Shown piece after piece: positions 8,632 through 16,205 of a stretch of 31,802 nt of DNA. The notes beneath the pieces were generated by a model. That model saw only the letters and a list, made by a program, of their open reading frames with translations. It searched no databases and was not told the DNA's origin. Numbering within the stretch: position 1 is the first letter of the stretch; the number at the start of each line of letters is the position of its first letter. This DNA comes from an uncultured Acholeplasma sp. GTDB taxonomy: Bacteria; Bacillota_I; Bacilli_A; Acholeplasmatales; Acholeplasmataceae. The position numbers and the translations under genes are program-made. The DNA lies in contig CALGYU010000054.1 of assembly GCA_937934685.1 (NCBI GenBank), positions 1 to 31,802 of the forward strand. The letters run 5' to 3'.

Positions 8632-9576
8632 TTAAAATAAGATAGCAGTAGGTTCTAAGCAGTCTTTTTGATCTAAAAACTCTAAAGAACCATCATGTAG
8701 ACGTCTAAATAAGACTAAGTTGTCTGACTCTAAATTACCAACCACTAAAAAGTTTCCATTAGGCGATAAATTAAAGTCTCTTGGATGCTTTCCTAAGGTA
8801 TCATAAGAATCTACATAAGATAAACCATCCACCGTTGTTTTAAAATGAGCAATGCTATTTTCATTGCCTCTATTAGAAACATAAAGATCTTCACCAAAAA
8901 GTCTAATCGCAGAAGCTTGTTGGTCTAAAGCAACCTCATCTGAAATCGTTGAATAAGGTTCATAAAGATATCTATTTTTATAATTATAAATAAACACTTG
9001 GTTACTCAACTCTGCAACACAGTAGATGCGATGCTCTTTATGACAGACCACTAAATGTCTAGGACCACTTTTAGTAGGAAGTTGAACAATTAGATCTAAT
9101 GATAAATGTCTTTTACGATTAATCTTAAAAAGTAAAATTTGGTCTAACCCCAAATCACAAACTAAGACACGGTTTAACTTAGCATGATAAAAAACTTGAT
9201 GTGCATGAGATTTTTCACCCAATGGAATGACTTCATGTAACTCTAACACATCACCTTTGACCAAATAACTTCTAAGCTCACCTTTAGAATAATTTGCGGT
9301 AAACACCATTTTTAACGCATGACTATAACTAATATGCGAAGGACCTTTTCCATAAGATAACGATTCAGTAATTAATTTACCCTGACGAAACATACGAATG
9401 CCGCCCATGGTAGCATCACTATAAGTACTAAAAATCAAATCCTCATGACGCGCTAAATAAGAGGGAGAACTAGATTTTACAACCAACTCTACATCCCCTA
9501 ATTGACTATTTGTAACACTTAAACGATAAATACCTAAACTGTTGTGTTTAGTATAAGTTCCAACTAAAAAATTCAC
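8632..9576 (-). CDS. Lactonase-family seven-bladed beta-propeller protein (YkgB/Pgl type)
   Basis: This protein of about 314 residues belongs to the lactonase/Pgl beta-propeller family (COG2706), whose best-known member is 6-phosphogluconolactonase of the pentose phosphate pathway. The opening FLVGTYTKHNSLGIYRL, repeated blade strands, GKGPSHISYS, KSGPRHLVVCHKEHRIYCV and the closing GKHPRDFNLSPNGNFLVVGNLESDNLVLFRR are typical. The GTG at 9576 is the preferred start because AGAGGTGA lies seven bases upstream; the GTG at 9585 is part of that ribosome site. It is transcribed alone from an extended -10 promoter. Several members of this family act on substrates other than 6-phosphogluconolactone, so the reaction is not certain. 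Confidence 0.82.
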   Translation of the reverse strand: MNFLVGTYTKHNSLGIYRLSVTNSQLGDVELVVKSSSPSYLARHEDLIFSTYSDATMGGIRMFRQGKLITESLSYGKGPSHISYSHALKMVFTANYSKGELRSYLVKGDVLELHEVIPLGEKSHAHQVFYHAKLNRVLVCDLGLDQILLFKINRKRHLSLDLIVQLPTKSGPRHLVVCHKEHRIYCVAELSNQVFIYNYKNRYLYEPYSTISDEVALDQQASAIRLFGEDLYVSNRGNENSIAHFKTTVDGLSYVDSYDTLGKHPRDFNLSPNGNFLVVGNLESDNLVLFRRLHDGSLEFLDQKDCLEPTAILF

Positions 9577-9597
9577 AAATATCACCTCTATAACACT

Positions 9598-9606
9598 ATT
9601 ATAGCA
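9598..9606 (-). promoter_or_regulatory. Extended -10 promoter of the lactonase gene
   Basis: The minus strand reads TGCTATAAT, identical to the element in front of yaaA. The start codon is about 20 bases downstream. No convincing -35 hexamer is present. Confidence 0.6.
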
Positions 9607-9652
9607 CGCATAAAACCAAAAAACTAATAAACCTAAAATTAAGCAGAAAAGG

Positions 9653-9681
9653 TTGTTATTTACAATTAAAAGTGGTATAAA
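9653..9681 (+). promoter_or_regulatory. Promoter of the DUF4011 helicase gene
   Basis: TTGTTA (9653-9658), 17-bp spacer, TATAAA (9676-9681), with the start codon 26 bases downstream. Confidence 0.6.
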
Positions 9682-9707
9682 GATAAGTACTAAGGGAGTG
9701 TGAGGAC

Positions 9708-12700
9708 ATGCAAAAACAAATTGAATATTTATCTAAAAAAACACTAGACTTAAGTCTAAGAAACCCCCAAATCAATTTTAAAAAAGAACGTCTAACCAAT
9801 ATTCATATTCAAAACGATATGCAATATTTTTATGATCATCTTGTTAAAAATGAAAAAGGAATTAATATTGGACAAGGCAAAGAAACTTTACTCACCAACT
9901 TTAGTATCAACGAACTTCAATCAAAAGTTGAATATCTTTACACCAAACAAAAACAAATCATCAATGAGTATGGTTTTCATCCTTTATATGCAGTTTTTGG
10001 CTTGCTAAAATGGACAGACTTATCCACAAGAAAAGAAGTGCATTCGCCACTACTTATGGTACCAGTTGAAATCATAAAAAAAGGGAGAAAAACACTTAAC
10101 TTATCTCATAACGGAGATCAAATTGTCTTAAATCCAACACTAGTTCATAGATTATCTATGGACCAAGTAGATCTAACAGTTTATGATTTATTAGAACATC
10201 AAGCCTTTGATATTTATCATTACTTAAATACCATCAAACAAACCTTAGAAAAACATGAATCTTTTGAAGTAATTGAAGAAAGTTATTTAGGTTTTTTCTC
10301 ATCAACACACCTTTATATTTATAAAGACTTAGAAGAAAATAAAACCAAAATAGAAAACCATAAAATCATTCAAAAACTTTATCAAAAGGATGAAGGATTA
10401 CTACCAGATAAAAAAATCAAAGCAGAAGACATTGATTCAATGTGGAAAGAAACAGAAAATTACCAAATTTATACCGCAGATGGTTCACAAGAAACAGCCA
10501 CACTAGCCTCTAGATCAGAGGTAAGCTTTGTTTTACAAGGCCCACCAGGAACAGGAAAAAGCCAAACCATTACAAACATCATCGCCCAAGCAATAGCTGA
10601 AAATAAAAAAGTTTTATTTGTTGCTGAAAAAAAGGCGGCTTTAGAAGTGGTTTCTCAAAAACTTAAGTCAAAAGGATTAGATATTTTCACCTTAGATTTA
10701 CATCATTATCAAGTGAAAAAAGATCACCTGATCAACCAATTGGTAGAAGCACTTAAAGAACATGAACAGTTTAAATATAAAGAAGAAATGCTTTTTACAG
10801 ATTTATCTTACATAAAATCAAAGTTGTTAACTGACTTTAAAAATACCTATCAACAAAATGAAATCATTAACCATTCTTTATACGAAATCTATGGACAGCT
10901 TTTAAAATATTTAGAAACACCTGTCATTAATTATAAAATAGAAAAAATCTATGAAAAAACAGCTAGAGAACTTCTAAAAGACATTGAAACACTCAAAGAA
11001 TATCATTTAGTAAAAAAAGATAATAAACAAATCCCTAAAGAACTTAAAGGCGTTAAAATCAATGAGAAAATCCCAAAAGAAATCATTGAAAATACGCTGT
11101 ATCAAGCAGAAAAAGTTAAAAACTTTTTAATACAGTTAAACACACAAACAATAAATACCTATCAGGAATTATTAGCATATAAAAATAAAGTTACGTACTA
11201 TGCTAAAATGCCCTTAGAAATAACCTATCAACCTCAAAAAGACTACCAGATAGCATTCATTGAAAATGAAAAGACTTTAAATCAATTAGAAGCATTAGAA
11301 CAAATCAACCCTAACATTCTAAATCTTGATTATCAAGAAACGCTTAAAATACTAAACAGTAAATCTTTTTTAGGTATCTATCCAAAGGAATATAAAGAAC
11401 TTTCTAGAGACCTTAATAAATGGCTTAATAAAGGTAATTTAAAACAAAACGAACTCATAGAAACCATGAAAAGTTATGAATCTTTTTTTAAACTTAACCA
11501 GTTAAAACTTAACAAAGAGCATATTGTTTTAGAAAATAAAAATATCCAATGGATTTTATCAGCACCATTTAAACTGACCAAAAAGGAAATAACTTATTGG
11601 CAAAGTATAAATAAAAAAGAAATTAAAACTTTAATAGAACAAATACAAGAAAACTTAGTTGCATACCAACATTACTTAAAACAGATCAATGAAATCTTTA
11701 CTGATCAAGAAATCACAAAATTAGAAGACAAAGAACTCAAACAATTAAAACAGTTGATCAATGTATATTCTCAGATAAAAGGAAATCACATTTATCATCA
11801 AAAAGAAAAAAAAATCAAAGATCAAAACTTAGAACCACTCTATCAAGAACTCAAAAAATATCCAATAGAACAATGGAATGATTTAATTTTGAAAAGATAT
11901 TACTTAGAGTGGTTAAGTTATTTAGAATTTAAAAATCCTAGTCAATATACACCAGCTCTATTAGAGATGGACATAGCAAAATTCATCACATTAGAAAAAA
12001 ACAAGTTAGATAAAAATTCAGAACGAATTAAAAGGAATGTCTTTAAAAAATACCCATCAGAAAATAGTCCTGAAATCAAAATGATTTTAGCAGAAAGTCT
12101 TAAAACCAAAGGACAAAAATCCGCTAGACAAATCATTGATCTAATGCCACATATTTTATTAGATATGAAACCATGTTTTCTTATGTCACCAACAACGGTC
12201 AGTGCCTTTTTACCACAAATTGAAAACATGTTTGATCTAATCATCTTTGATGAGGCATCACAAGTCGTGCCTGAACATGCGATTGGATCTATTTATCGTG
12301 GGAAGAAACTCATTGTTTGTGGAGACCACGAGCAATTACCACCAACACAATTTTTCTCTCAAATCATAGAAATAGATGAAGAAGATTTTGAAGAAATTAG
12401 CGATTATGAATCTATTTTAGATATTGCAAGAACATCACTGACAACCTATCAACTCAATTGGCATTATAGAAGCAAATATAGTGAACTCATTCATTATTCA
12501 AATCAAAAAATATATAAAACATTAATTGCCGCACCGGAACCTAAAAAGACATCAAAAGGTATTTATTACCACTATTTAAAAGAAGGTTTTTATGAGCAGC
12601 AAATTAATAAAAAAGAAGCTGAGTTCATTGCTCAAGAGGTCATCAAACACGCACAAAAGCACCCTGAAAAATCATTAGGGATTATTGCATTTAGTAAAAA

Positions 12701-13802
12701 ACAAGAAAAACAAATAGAAGATCAAATCAAAAAAATTAGAAGACAACACCCTGAATTAGAAGACTTTTTTGATGAAGAAAAAGAAGAGTATTTCTTTGTT
12801 AAAAACTTAGAAAATGTTCAAGGGGATGAAAGAGATGTCATTTACTTAAGTATTTGCTACGGAAAAACCAAAGACGGGAAAATGAGTTACCGTTTTGGTC
12901 CTATTAATCAACAGGTAGGGTATAGAAGATTAAACGTTGCTATTACAAGAGCTAAGGAACAAATGAATATTGTTAGTTCTATCTTACCTGAGGATATTAA
13001 TGATCCTAACAAAAATGAAGGTATTGCTTTCTTGAAAAACTACTTAGATTTTTCTTTAAAAGATCATCAAACCAAATATGAAACCAAAACACCGCAAAAC
13101 TATGTTTTACTAGATATCTACCAAACATTAAAAAACCTTAACTATCCGGTTGAATATAATGAGAATCTATTTGACAGTCTCACACTTGAAAATAAGGATA
13201 AGGCAATTTGTTTATATGTTGATAGTATTGGATATGAAAAATTACCAACATTAAAAGATAGAAACATTTTAGCACCAAATTTAATCCTCCAAAAAGGATG
13301 GGACATCTATCCTATCAATGGCTTGCTTTGGTATCAAAATAAACCACAAGAACTGATGAAACTAAAGACTTATTTAGAAGAAAATAACTTTACAACCACA
13401 GAAACCATATTAGAAACAAAAATAGAAGAAACAATATATGAGTTTAAAACAATTGAACACAACGTGGAAAAAAGTGAAGAAACACCTTTGGAAAGTCAAA
13501 AACCAATCAAACCAGAAAAACCTCAAATCAGAGAAATTCTTAATGAATCTCAACATAGGTTAACAGTCGAACAATTAGAAAGAGCAGAAGATGAAACATT
13601 AGTGGAGTATATCAAACGCTTTATTCTAGAAATCATAAAACAAGAAGAAGGCATTACAGAAACCGACTTATATGAAAGAATCGCACCCCTTTATAAAACT
13701 AAGAAACTAAGCATTCATGAAAAAAATAGAATCCAACAATGGTTAATTATGTGGAATGATAAAAATCATTTAACTTATTTTAATGGTGTGATAACAAAAT
13801 AG
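9708..13802 (+). CDS. DUF4011/COG1112-type superfamily 1 helicase with degenerate nuclease-like C-terminus
   Basis: This is a 1364-residue protein. Residues 1-200 resemble DUF4011 (LDLSLRNPQINFKKERLTNI and KWTD...SPLLMVPVEI are typical). The helicase core is split. Walker A GPPGTGKSQ is at 278-286, and a lysine-rich helical insertion follows (about 340-780). Walker B DEAS is at 848-851, then VCGDHEQLPPTQFF, LNWHYRSKYSELI, ENVQGDERDVIYLS and RRLNVAITRAKE. Residues about 1115-1215 look like the Vsr/MTES_1575 nuclease fold (YVDSIGYEKLPTLKDRN...GWDIYPINGLLWYQN). The usual IDLAV...ECDG core is poorly kept, so it is probably inactive. A small winged-helix-like domain may end the protein. Related proteins occur in DNA repair and in antiphage systems such as Hhe and Mokosh. 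The gene stands alone between its own promoter and terminator, with no partner nuclease or methylase beside it. Confidence 0.8.
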   Translation: MQKQIEYLSKKTLDLSLRNPQINFKKERLTNIHIQNDMQYFYDHLVKNEKGINIGQGKETLLTNFSINELQSKVEYLYTKQKQIINEYGFHPLYAVFGLLKWTDLSTRKEVHSPLLMVPVEIIKKGRKTLNLSHNGDQIVLNPTLVHRLSMDQVDLTVYDLLEHQAFDIYHYLNTIKQTLEKHESFEVIEESYLGFFSSTHLYIYKDLEENKTKIENHKIIQKLYQKDEGLLPDKKIKAEDIDSMWKETENYQIYTADGSQETATLASRSEVSFVLQGPPGTGKSQTITNIIAQAIAENKKVLFVAEKKAALEVVSQKLKSKGLDIFTLDLHHYQVKKDHLINQLVEALKEHEQFKYKEEMLFTDLSYIKSKLLTDFKNTYQQNEIINHSLYEIYGQLLKYLETPVINYKIEKIYEKTARELLKDIETLKEYHLVKKDNKQIPKELKGVKINEKIPKEIIENTLYQAEKVKNFLIQLNTQTINTYQELLAYKNKVTYYAKMPLEITYQPQKDYQIAFIENEKTLNQLEALEQINPNILNLDYQETLKILNSKSFLGIYPKEYKELSRDLNKWLNKGNLKQNELIETMKSYESFFKLNQLKLNKEHIVLENKNIQWILSAPFKLTKKEITYWQSINKKEIKTLIEQIQENLVAYQHYLKQINEIFTDQEITKLEDKELKQLKQLINVYSQIKGNHIYHQKEKKIKDQNLEPLYQELKKYPIEQWNDLILKRYYLEWLSYLEFKNPSQYTPALLEMDIAKFITLEKNKLDKNSERIKRNVFKKYPSENSPEIKMILAESLKTKGQKSARQIIDLMPHILLDMKPCFLMSPTTVSAFLPQIENMFDLIIFDEASQVVPEHAIGSIYRGKKLIVCGDHEQLPPTQFFSQIIEIDEEDFEEISDYESILDIARTSLTTYQLNWHYRSKYSELIHYSNQKIYKTLIAAPEPKKTSKGIYYHYLKEGFYEQQINKKEAEFIAQEVIKHAQKHPEKSLGIIAFSKKQEKQIEDQIKKIRRQHPELEDFFDEEKEEYFFVKNLENVQGDERDVIYLSICYGKTKDGKMSYRFGPINQQVGYRRLNVAITRAKEQMNIVSSILPEDINDPNKNEGIAFLKNYLDFSLKDHQTKYETKTPQNYVLLDIYQTLKNLNYPVEYNENLFDSLTLENKDKAICLYVDSIGYEKLPTLKDRNILAPNLILQKGWDIYPINGLLWYQNKPQELMKLKTYLEENNFTTTETILETKIEETIYEFKTIEHNVEKSEETPLESQKPIKPEKPQIREILNESQHRLTVEQLERAEDETLVEYIKRFILEIIKQEEGITETDLYERIAPLYKTKKLSIHEKNRIQQWLIMWNDKNHLTYFNGVITK

Positions 13803-13831
13803 CTTATGTATTATATACATAAGCTTTTTTA
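13801..13831 (+). terminator. Terminator of the helicase gene
   Basis: AGCTTATGTAT (13801-13811) pairs perfectly with ATACATAAGCT (13815-13825), followed by six T residues. The stem begins inside the stop codon. Confidence 0.9.
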
Positions 13832-13847
13832 ATTGTTTTAAAATACG

Positions 13848-13876
13848 TTTACATTCAAAACTTTTTAACCTATAAT
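13848..13876 (+). promoter_or_regulatory. Promoter of the dehydrogenase/LacI unit
   Basis: TTTACA (13848-13853), 17-bp spacer, TATAAT (13871-13876). The start codon is 26 bases downstream. Only the right half of a cre site (CGTTTACA, 13846-13853) overlaps the -35, too little to claim CcpA control. Confidence 0.75.
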
Positions 13877-13901
13877 AAAAATAAAGAAAGGTAGGGATAA
13901 A

Positions 13902-14903
13902 ATGAGAATTAGTTATGATGACTTATTGGTAAAGTTAAAAGAAATCTTAGTTAAACACGGTGTTTCTGAGGATGATGCTTATAACACCGCAAAAGTATTT
14001 GCAAAAAATAGTCTAGATGGAATCTATTCTCACGGAGTAAACAGATTCCCAAGATTCGTTTCATATATTCAAAAAGGTTATGTCAAAGTAGATAAAAAAG
14101 CAGAAGTGGAATTTGGTTTTAATGCTTTTGAACGTTGGAACGGCAACTTAGGCATTGGTATTCTAAATGCGACCAAAGCAATGGAAAGAGCCTGTGAGCT
14201 TTCTGAAAAATACGGTATTGGTGTTGTTGCTCTAAGAAATACCAATCACTGGATGCGAGGCGGGTCTTATGGATGGCAAGCAGCCAATCAAGGAAAAATT
14301 GGTATTTGCTGGACAAACACAACACCAAACATGCCGGCCTGGGGTGGAGTAGAACCAAAAATTGGAAATAACCCTTTAGTTATTTCGGTTCCAAAAAGTG
14401 ATAGAGAACACGTTGTATTAGACATGGCAATGAGCCAGTTTGCTTATGGTAAAATAGAAGAAGCACGTATGAAAAACGAACAGTTACCAGTTCACGGTGG
14501 GTTTGATAACCAAGGAAACCTAACAACAGATCCATCATCAATTGAAGCATCAGGAAGAATTCTTCCAACAGGATACTGGAAAGGTAGTGGACTATCCATT
14601 ATTTTAGATTTAATGTCAGCTGTTTTAGGTAACGGAAGATCAGTAACCAATATCGGACAATTAGAAGATGAATACGGTGTATCTCAAGTGTTTATCGCTA
14701 TCAACCCTAAAATGAATAACACATCCACTCAAATGGATAGTATCATCAATCAAGTCATAGAAGATATTAAAGAATCTACACCTATTCAACCAGGAGGCAA
14801 AATATTTTATCCTGGAGAGATTGAACTAAAAACAAGAAAAGAAAATTTAAAATTAGGTATTCCAGTCTTAGACGAAGTATGGGAAAAACTTAATCAATTA
14901 TAA
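13902..14903 (+). CDS. Malate/lactate dehydrogenase-2 family oxidoreductase, DlgD/YiaK-like
   Basis: This is a 333-residue NAD(P)H-dependent reductase of the LDH2/MDH2 family (COG2055). It strongly resembles E. coli YiaK (DlgD), which interconverts 2,3-diketo-L-gulonate and 3-dehydro-L-gulonate. Shared stretches from memory include GIYSHGVNRFPRF (40-52, with catalytic H44), VALRNTNHWMRGGSYGWQAA, IGICWTNTTPNMPAWG, LPVHGGFDNQGNLT and RILPTGYWKGSGLSI. Length is normal. The ribosome site AAAGG lies before ATG 13902. The lacI-type gene follows after 17 bases, so the two are probably cotranscribed and autoregulated. The adjoining uxuA/uxuB genes suggest the real substrate is a keto-uronate or aldonate of hexuronate breakdown. 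That substrate is inference; the family call is firm. Confidence 0.86.
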   Translation: MRISYDDLLVKLKEILVKHGVSEDDAYNTAKVFAKNSLDGIYSHGVNRFPRFVSYIQKGYVKVDKKAEVEFGFNAFERWNGNLGIGILNATKAMERACELSEKYGIGVVALRNTNHWMRGGSYGWQAANQGKIGICWTNTTPNMPAWGGVEPKIGNNPLVISVPKSDREHVVLDMAMSQFAYGKIEEARMKNEQLPVHGGFDNQGNLTTDPSSIEASGRILPTGYWKGSGLSIILDLMSAVLGNGRSVTNIGQLEDEYGVSQVFIAINPKMNNTSTQMDSIINQVIEDIKESTPIQPGGKIFYPGEIELKTRKENLKLGIPVLDEVWEKLNQL

Positions 14904-14920
14904 TCCCGAAAGAGAGAAAC

Positions 14921-15997
14921 ATGAAAAAGAAAGATCACCACAAAGAGAAAATAACAATCGATGATATTGCCAGAATGGCAATGGTCTCAAAGACTACTGT
15001 TTCTAGATATCTAAACGGAAAATATGAATACATGTCAGAAGAAACAAAGCAACGCATAGAAAAAATCATAGAAAAATATCAATATAAACCAAGTACGGTT
15101 GCTAGAAGCTTAAAAACAAAATCAACCAAACTCATTGGATTTGTCGTTTCAGATATTGAAAACGCCTTTGCAGCACCGACCATCAATTCAATGAATCAAG
15201 AACTCATCGATACAGGGTATCATATGATCATTGCTTCATCGAATAATTCCATCGAACAAGAAAAAAAACTCATTATATCACTAATTGAGCAGCAAGTAGA
15301 CGCCGTGTTACTAAACCCGGTGTCTTTTGATGCTTCTCATTTAGATGATTTAAACATAGAAGTACCTATTATTTTAATTGACAGGGCACTTAAAGATAAA
15401 AGCTATGATATCATCTCAGCTGATAGCCTAGGTTCAATGAGAAAAGCGTTAGAACATTTAAAACAAGAAGGATTCACAGAACTCTATGCATTTAGTGAAG
15501 CATATGAAAATGTTGAACCACGATTTAGAAGACTACAAGTTTTTGAAGAAATGTTAAGAAATCAAGGATACTCAGAAGAAAAAATCAAAGATTCAATTAA
15601 CGTCATTGATCATAAAAATGTTTCAGATGTCGAAGAAAGAGTTAAAAACATCATCCAAAAAACAAAAAGTGGTGTTCCCGCAATTATTGCGATTAACGGT
15701 AGAACACTTTTAGCACTCGCTATTGCAATAAAAAACCTAGGCATCAGAATGCCTTATGAAATCGGGCTAATTGGATATGATGACTTTGGAAACAACACCG
15801 CTCATGGTTGGACAATGCTTGCTCAGCCACCAATTAGTAGTGTGACACCTAACTGGGATGAGTTAGGCAAAAAAGCAATTGATTTAGTTATTATGAGAAT
15901 TTCTAACCCAAAAGGACTCAAAAAAGAGATACTTGTTGAAGCGCCTATCAAAGCGCAGGAAAGCACCAAACTTTACAAAAAATATCGATTAGAATAA
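14921..15997 (+). CDS. LacI/GalR-family transcriptional regulator
   Basis: This is a 358-residue regulator. Residues 11-33 form the helix-turn-helix (ITIDDIARMAMVSKTTVSRYL). Residues 58-66 form the hinge helix (STVARSLKT), and from about 70 a periplasmic-binding-protein-like sensor domain begins (KLIGFVVSDIENAFAAPTI, GLIGYDDFG). The N-terminus is slightly extended and very basic (KKKDHHKEK). The likely ligand is an intermediate of the neighbouring hexuronate pathway. The likely operators are the two ACCGGTACACAT boxes just downstream, since LacI proteins favour sites with a central CG. Both are inference from position. The ribosome site GAAAGAGAG is modest. No clear terminator follows; transcription may run into the next operon. 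Confidence 0.9.
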   Translation: MKKKDHHKEKITIDDIARMAMVSKTTVSRYLNGKYEYMSEETKQRIEKIIEKYQYKPSTVARSLKTKSTKLIGFVVSDIENAFAAPTINSMNQELIDTGYHMIIASSNNSIEQEKKLIISLIEQQVDAVLLNPVSFDASHLDDLNIEVPIILIDRALKDKSYDIISADSLGSMRKALEHLKQEGFTELYAFSEAYENVEPRFRRLQVFEEMLRNQGYSEEKIKDSINVIDHKNVSDVEERVKNIIQKTKSGVPAIIAINGRTLLALAIAIKNLGIRMPYEIGLIGYDDFGNNTAHGWTMLAQPPISSVTPNWDELGKKAIDLVIMRISNPKGLKKEILVEAPIKAQESTKLYKKYRLE

Positions 15998-16001
15998 AAA
16001 A

Positions 16002-16078
16002 AGGTTTAAATAAATTCATGAAAGCCCTTGCAAAATAAAAATAAAAGGTGTATTATGTAAGCAAAGATATTTAAACCT
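16002..16078. repeat. 11-bp inverted repeat flanking the operon promoter
   Basis: AGGTTTAAATA (16002-16012) and TATTTAAACCT (16068-16078) are perfect inverted copies. Flanking A-runs and T-runs extend the match with one bulge. The arms enclose 55 bases that contain the -35 and -10 elements. The spacing is too long for a simple terminator, so a paired protein-binding site or an alternative RNA structure at the end of the lacI-type transcript is possible. Confidence 0.55.
16019..16056 (+). promoter_or_regulatory. Promoter of the hexuronate operon with overlapping cre-like site
   Basis: TTGCAA (16028-16033), 17-bp spacer, TATTAT (16051-16056). TGAAAGCCCTTGCA (16019-16032) matches 12 of 14 positions of the CcpA cre consensus TGNAARCGNWWWCA and overlaps the -35. 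The central CG is CC, so the cre part is uncertain. The promoter itself is strong. Transcription near 16063 would give a 140-nt leader. Confidence 0.65.
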
Positions 16079-16099
16079 ATTTTTTTTAGAAACATAGTT

Positions 16100-16112
16100 A
16101 ACCGGTACACAT
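16100..16112 (+). promoter_or_regulatory. Putative operator box 1 (AACCGGTACACAT)
   Basis: A 13-base sequence with palindromic core ACCGGT and outer GT..AC symmetry (GTTAACCGGTACAC). It is repeated exactly 58 bases downstream and is the likely target of the adjacent LacI-family regulator. It lies downstream of the promoter, which would suit roadblock or looping repression. Confidence 0.6.
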
Positions 16113-16157
16113 AAAACAAAACCATTCTTCATCAAAAATTTATTATGTTTTTATAGA

Positions 16158-16170
16158 AACCGGTACACAT
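16158..16170 (+). promoter_or_regulatory. Putative operator box 2 (AACCGGTACACAT)
   Basis: An exact 13-base copy of box 1, 36 bases before the start codon of the HyuA-like gene. The right half (GGTACACAT) is conserved; the left half is less symmetric. Confidence 0.6.
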
Positions 16171-16205
16171 CAAAAATAATTAATCATTTGGAGGAGAAAA
16201 ACAAT

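Noticed and set aside
13844..13853. Possible cre site at the -35 of the DlgD-like gene.
   Set aside because: Only the right half (CGTTTACA) fits; the left half (AAAATA) does not match TGNAAR.
16013..16067. Simple hairpin terminator for the lacI-type gene formed by the AGGTTTAAATA arms.
   Set aside because: A 55-nt loop is too long for a standard intrinsic terminator, and the loop contains the promoter of the next operon.
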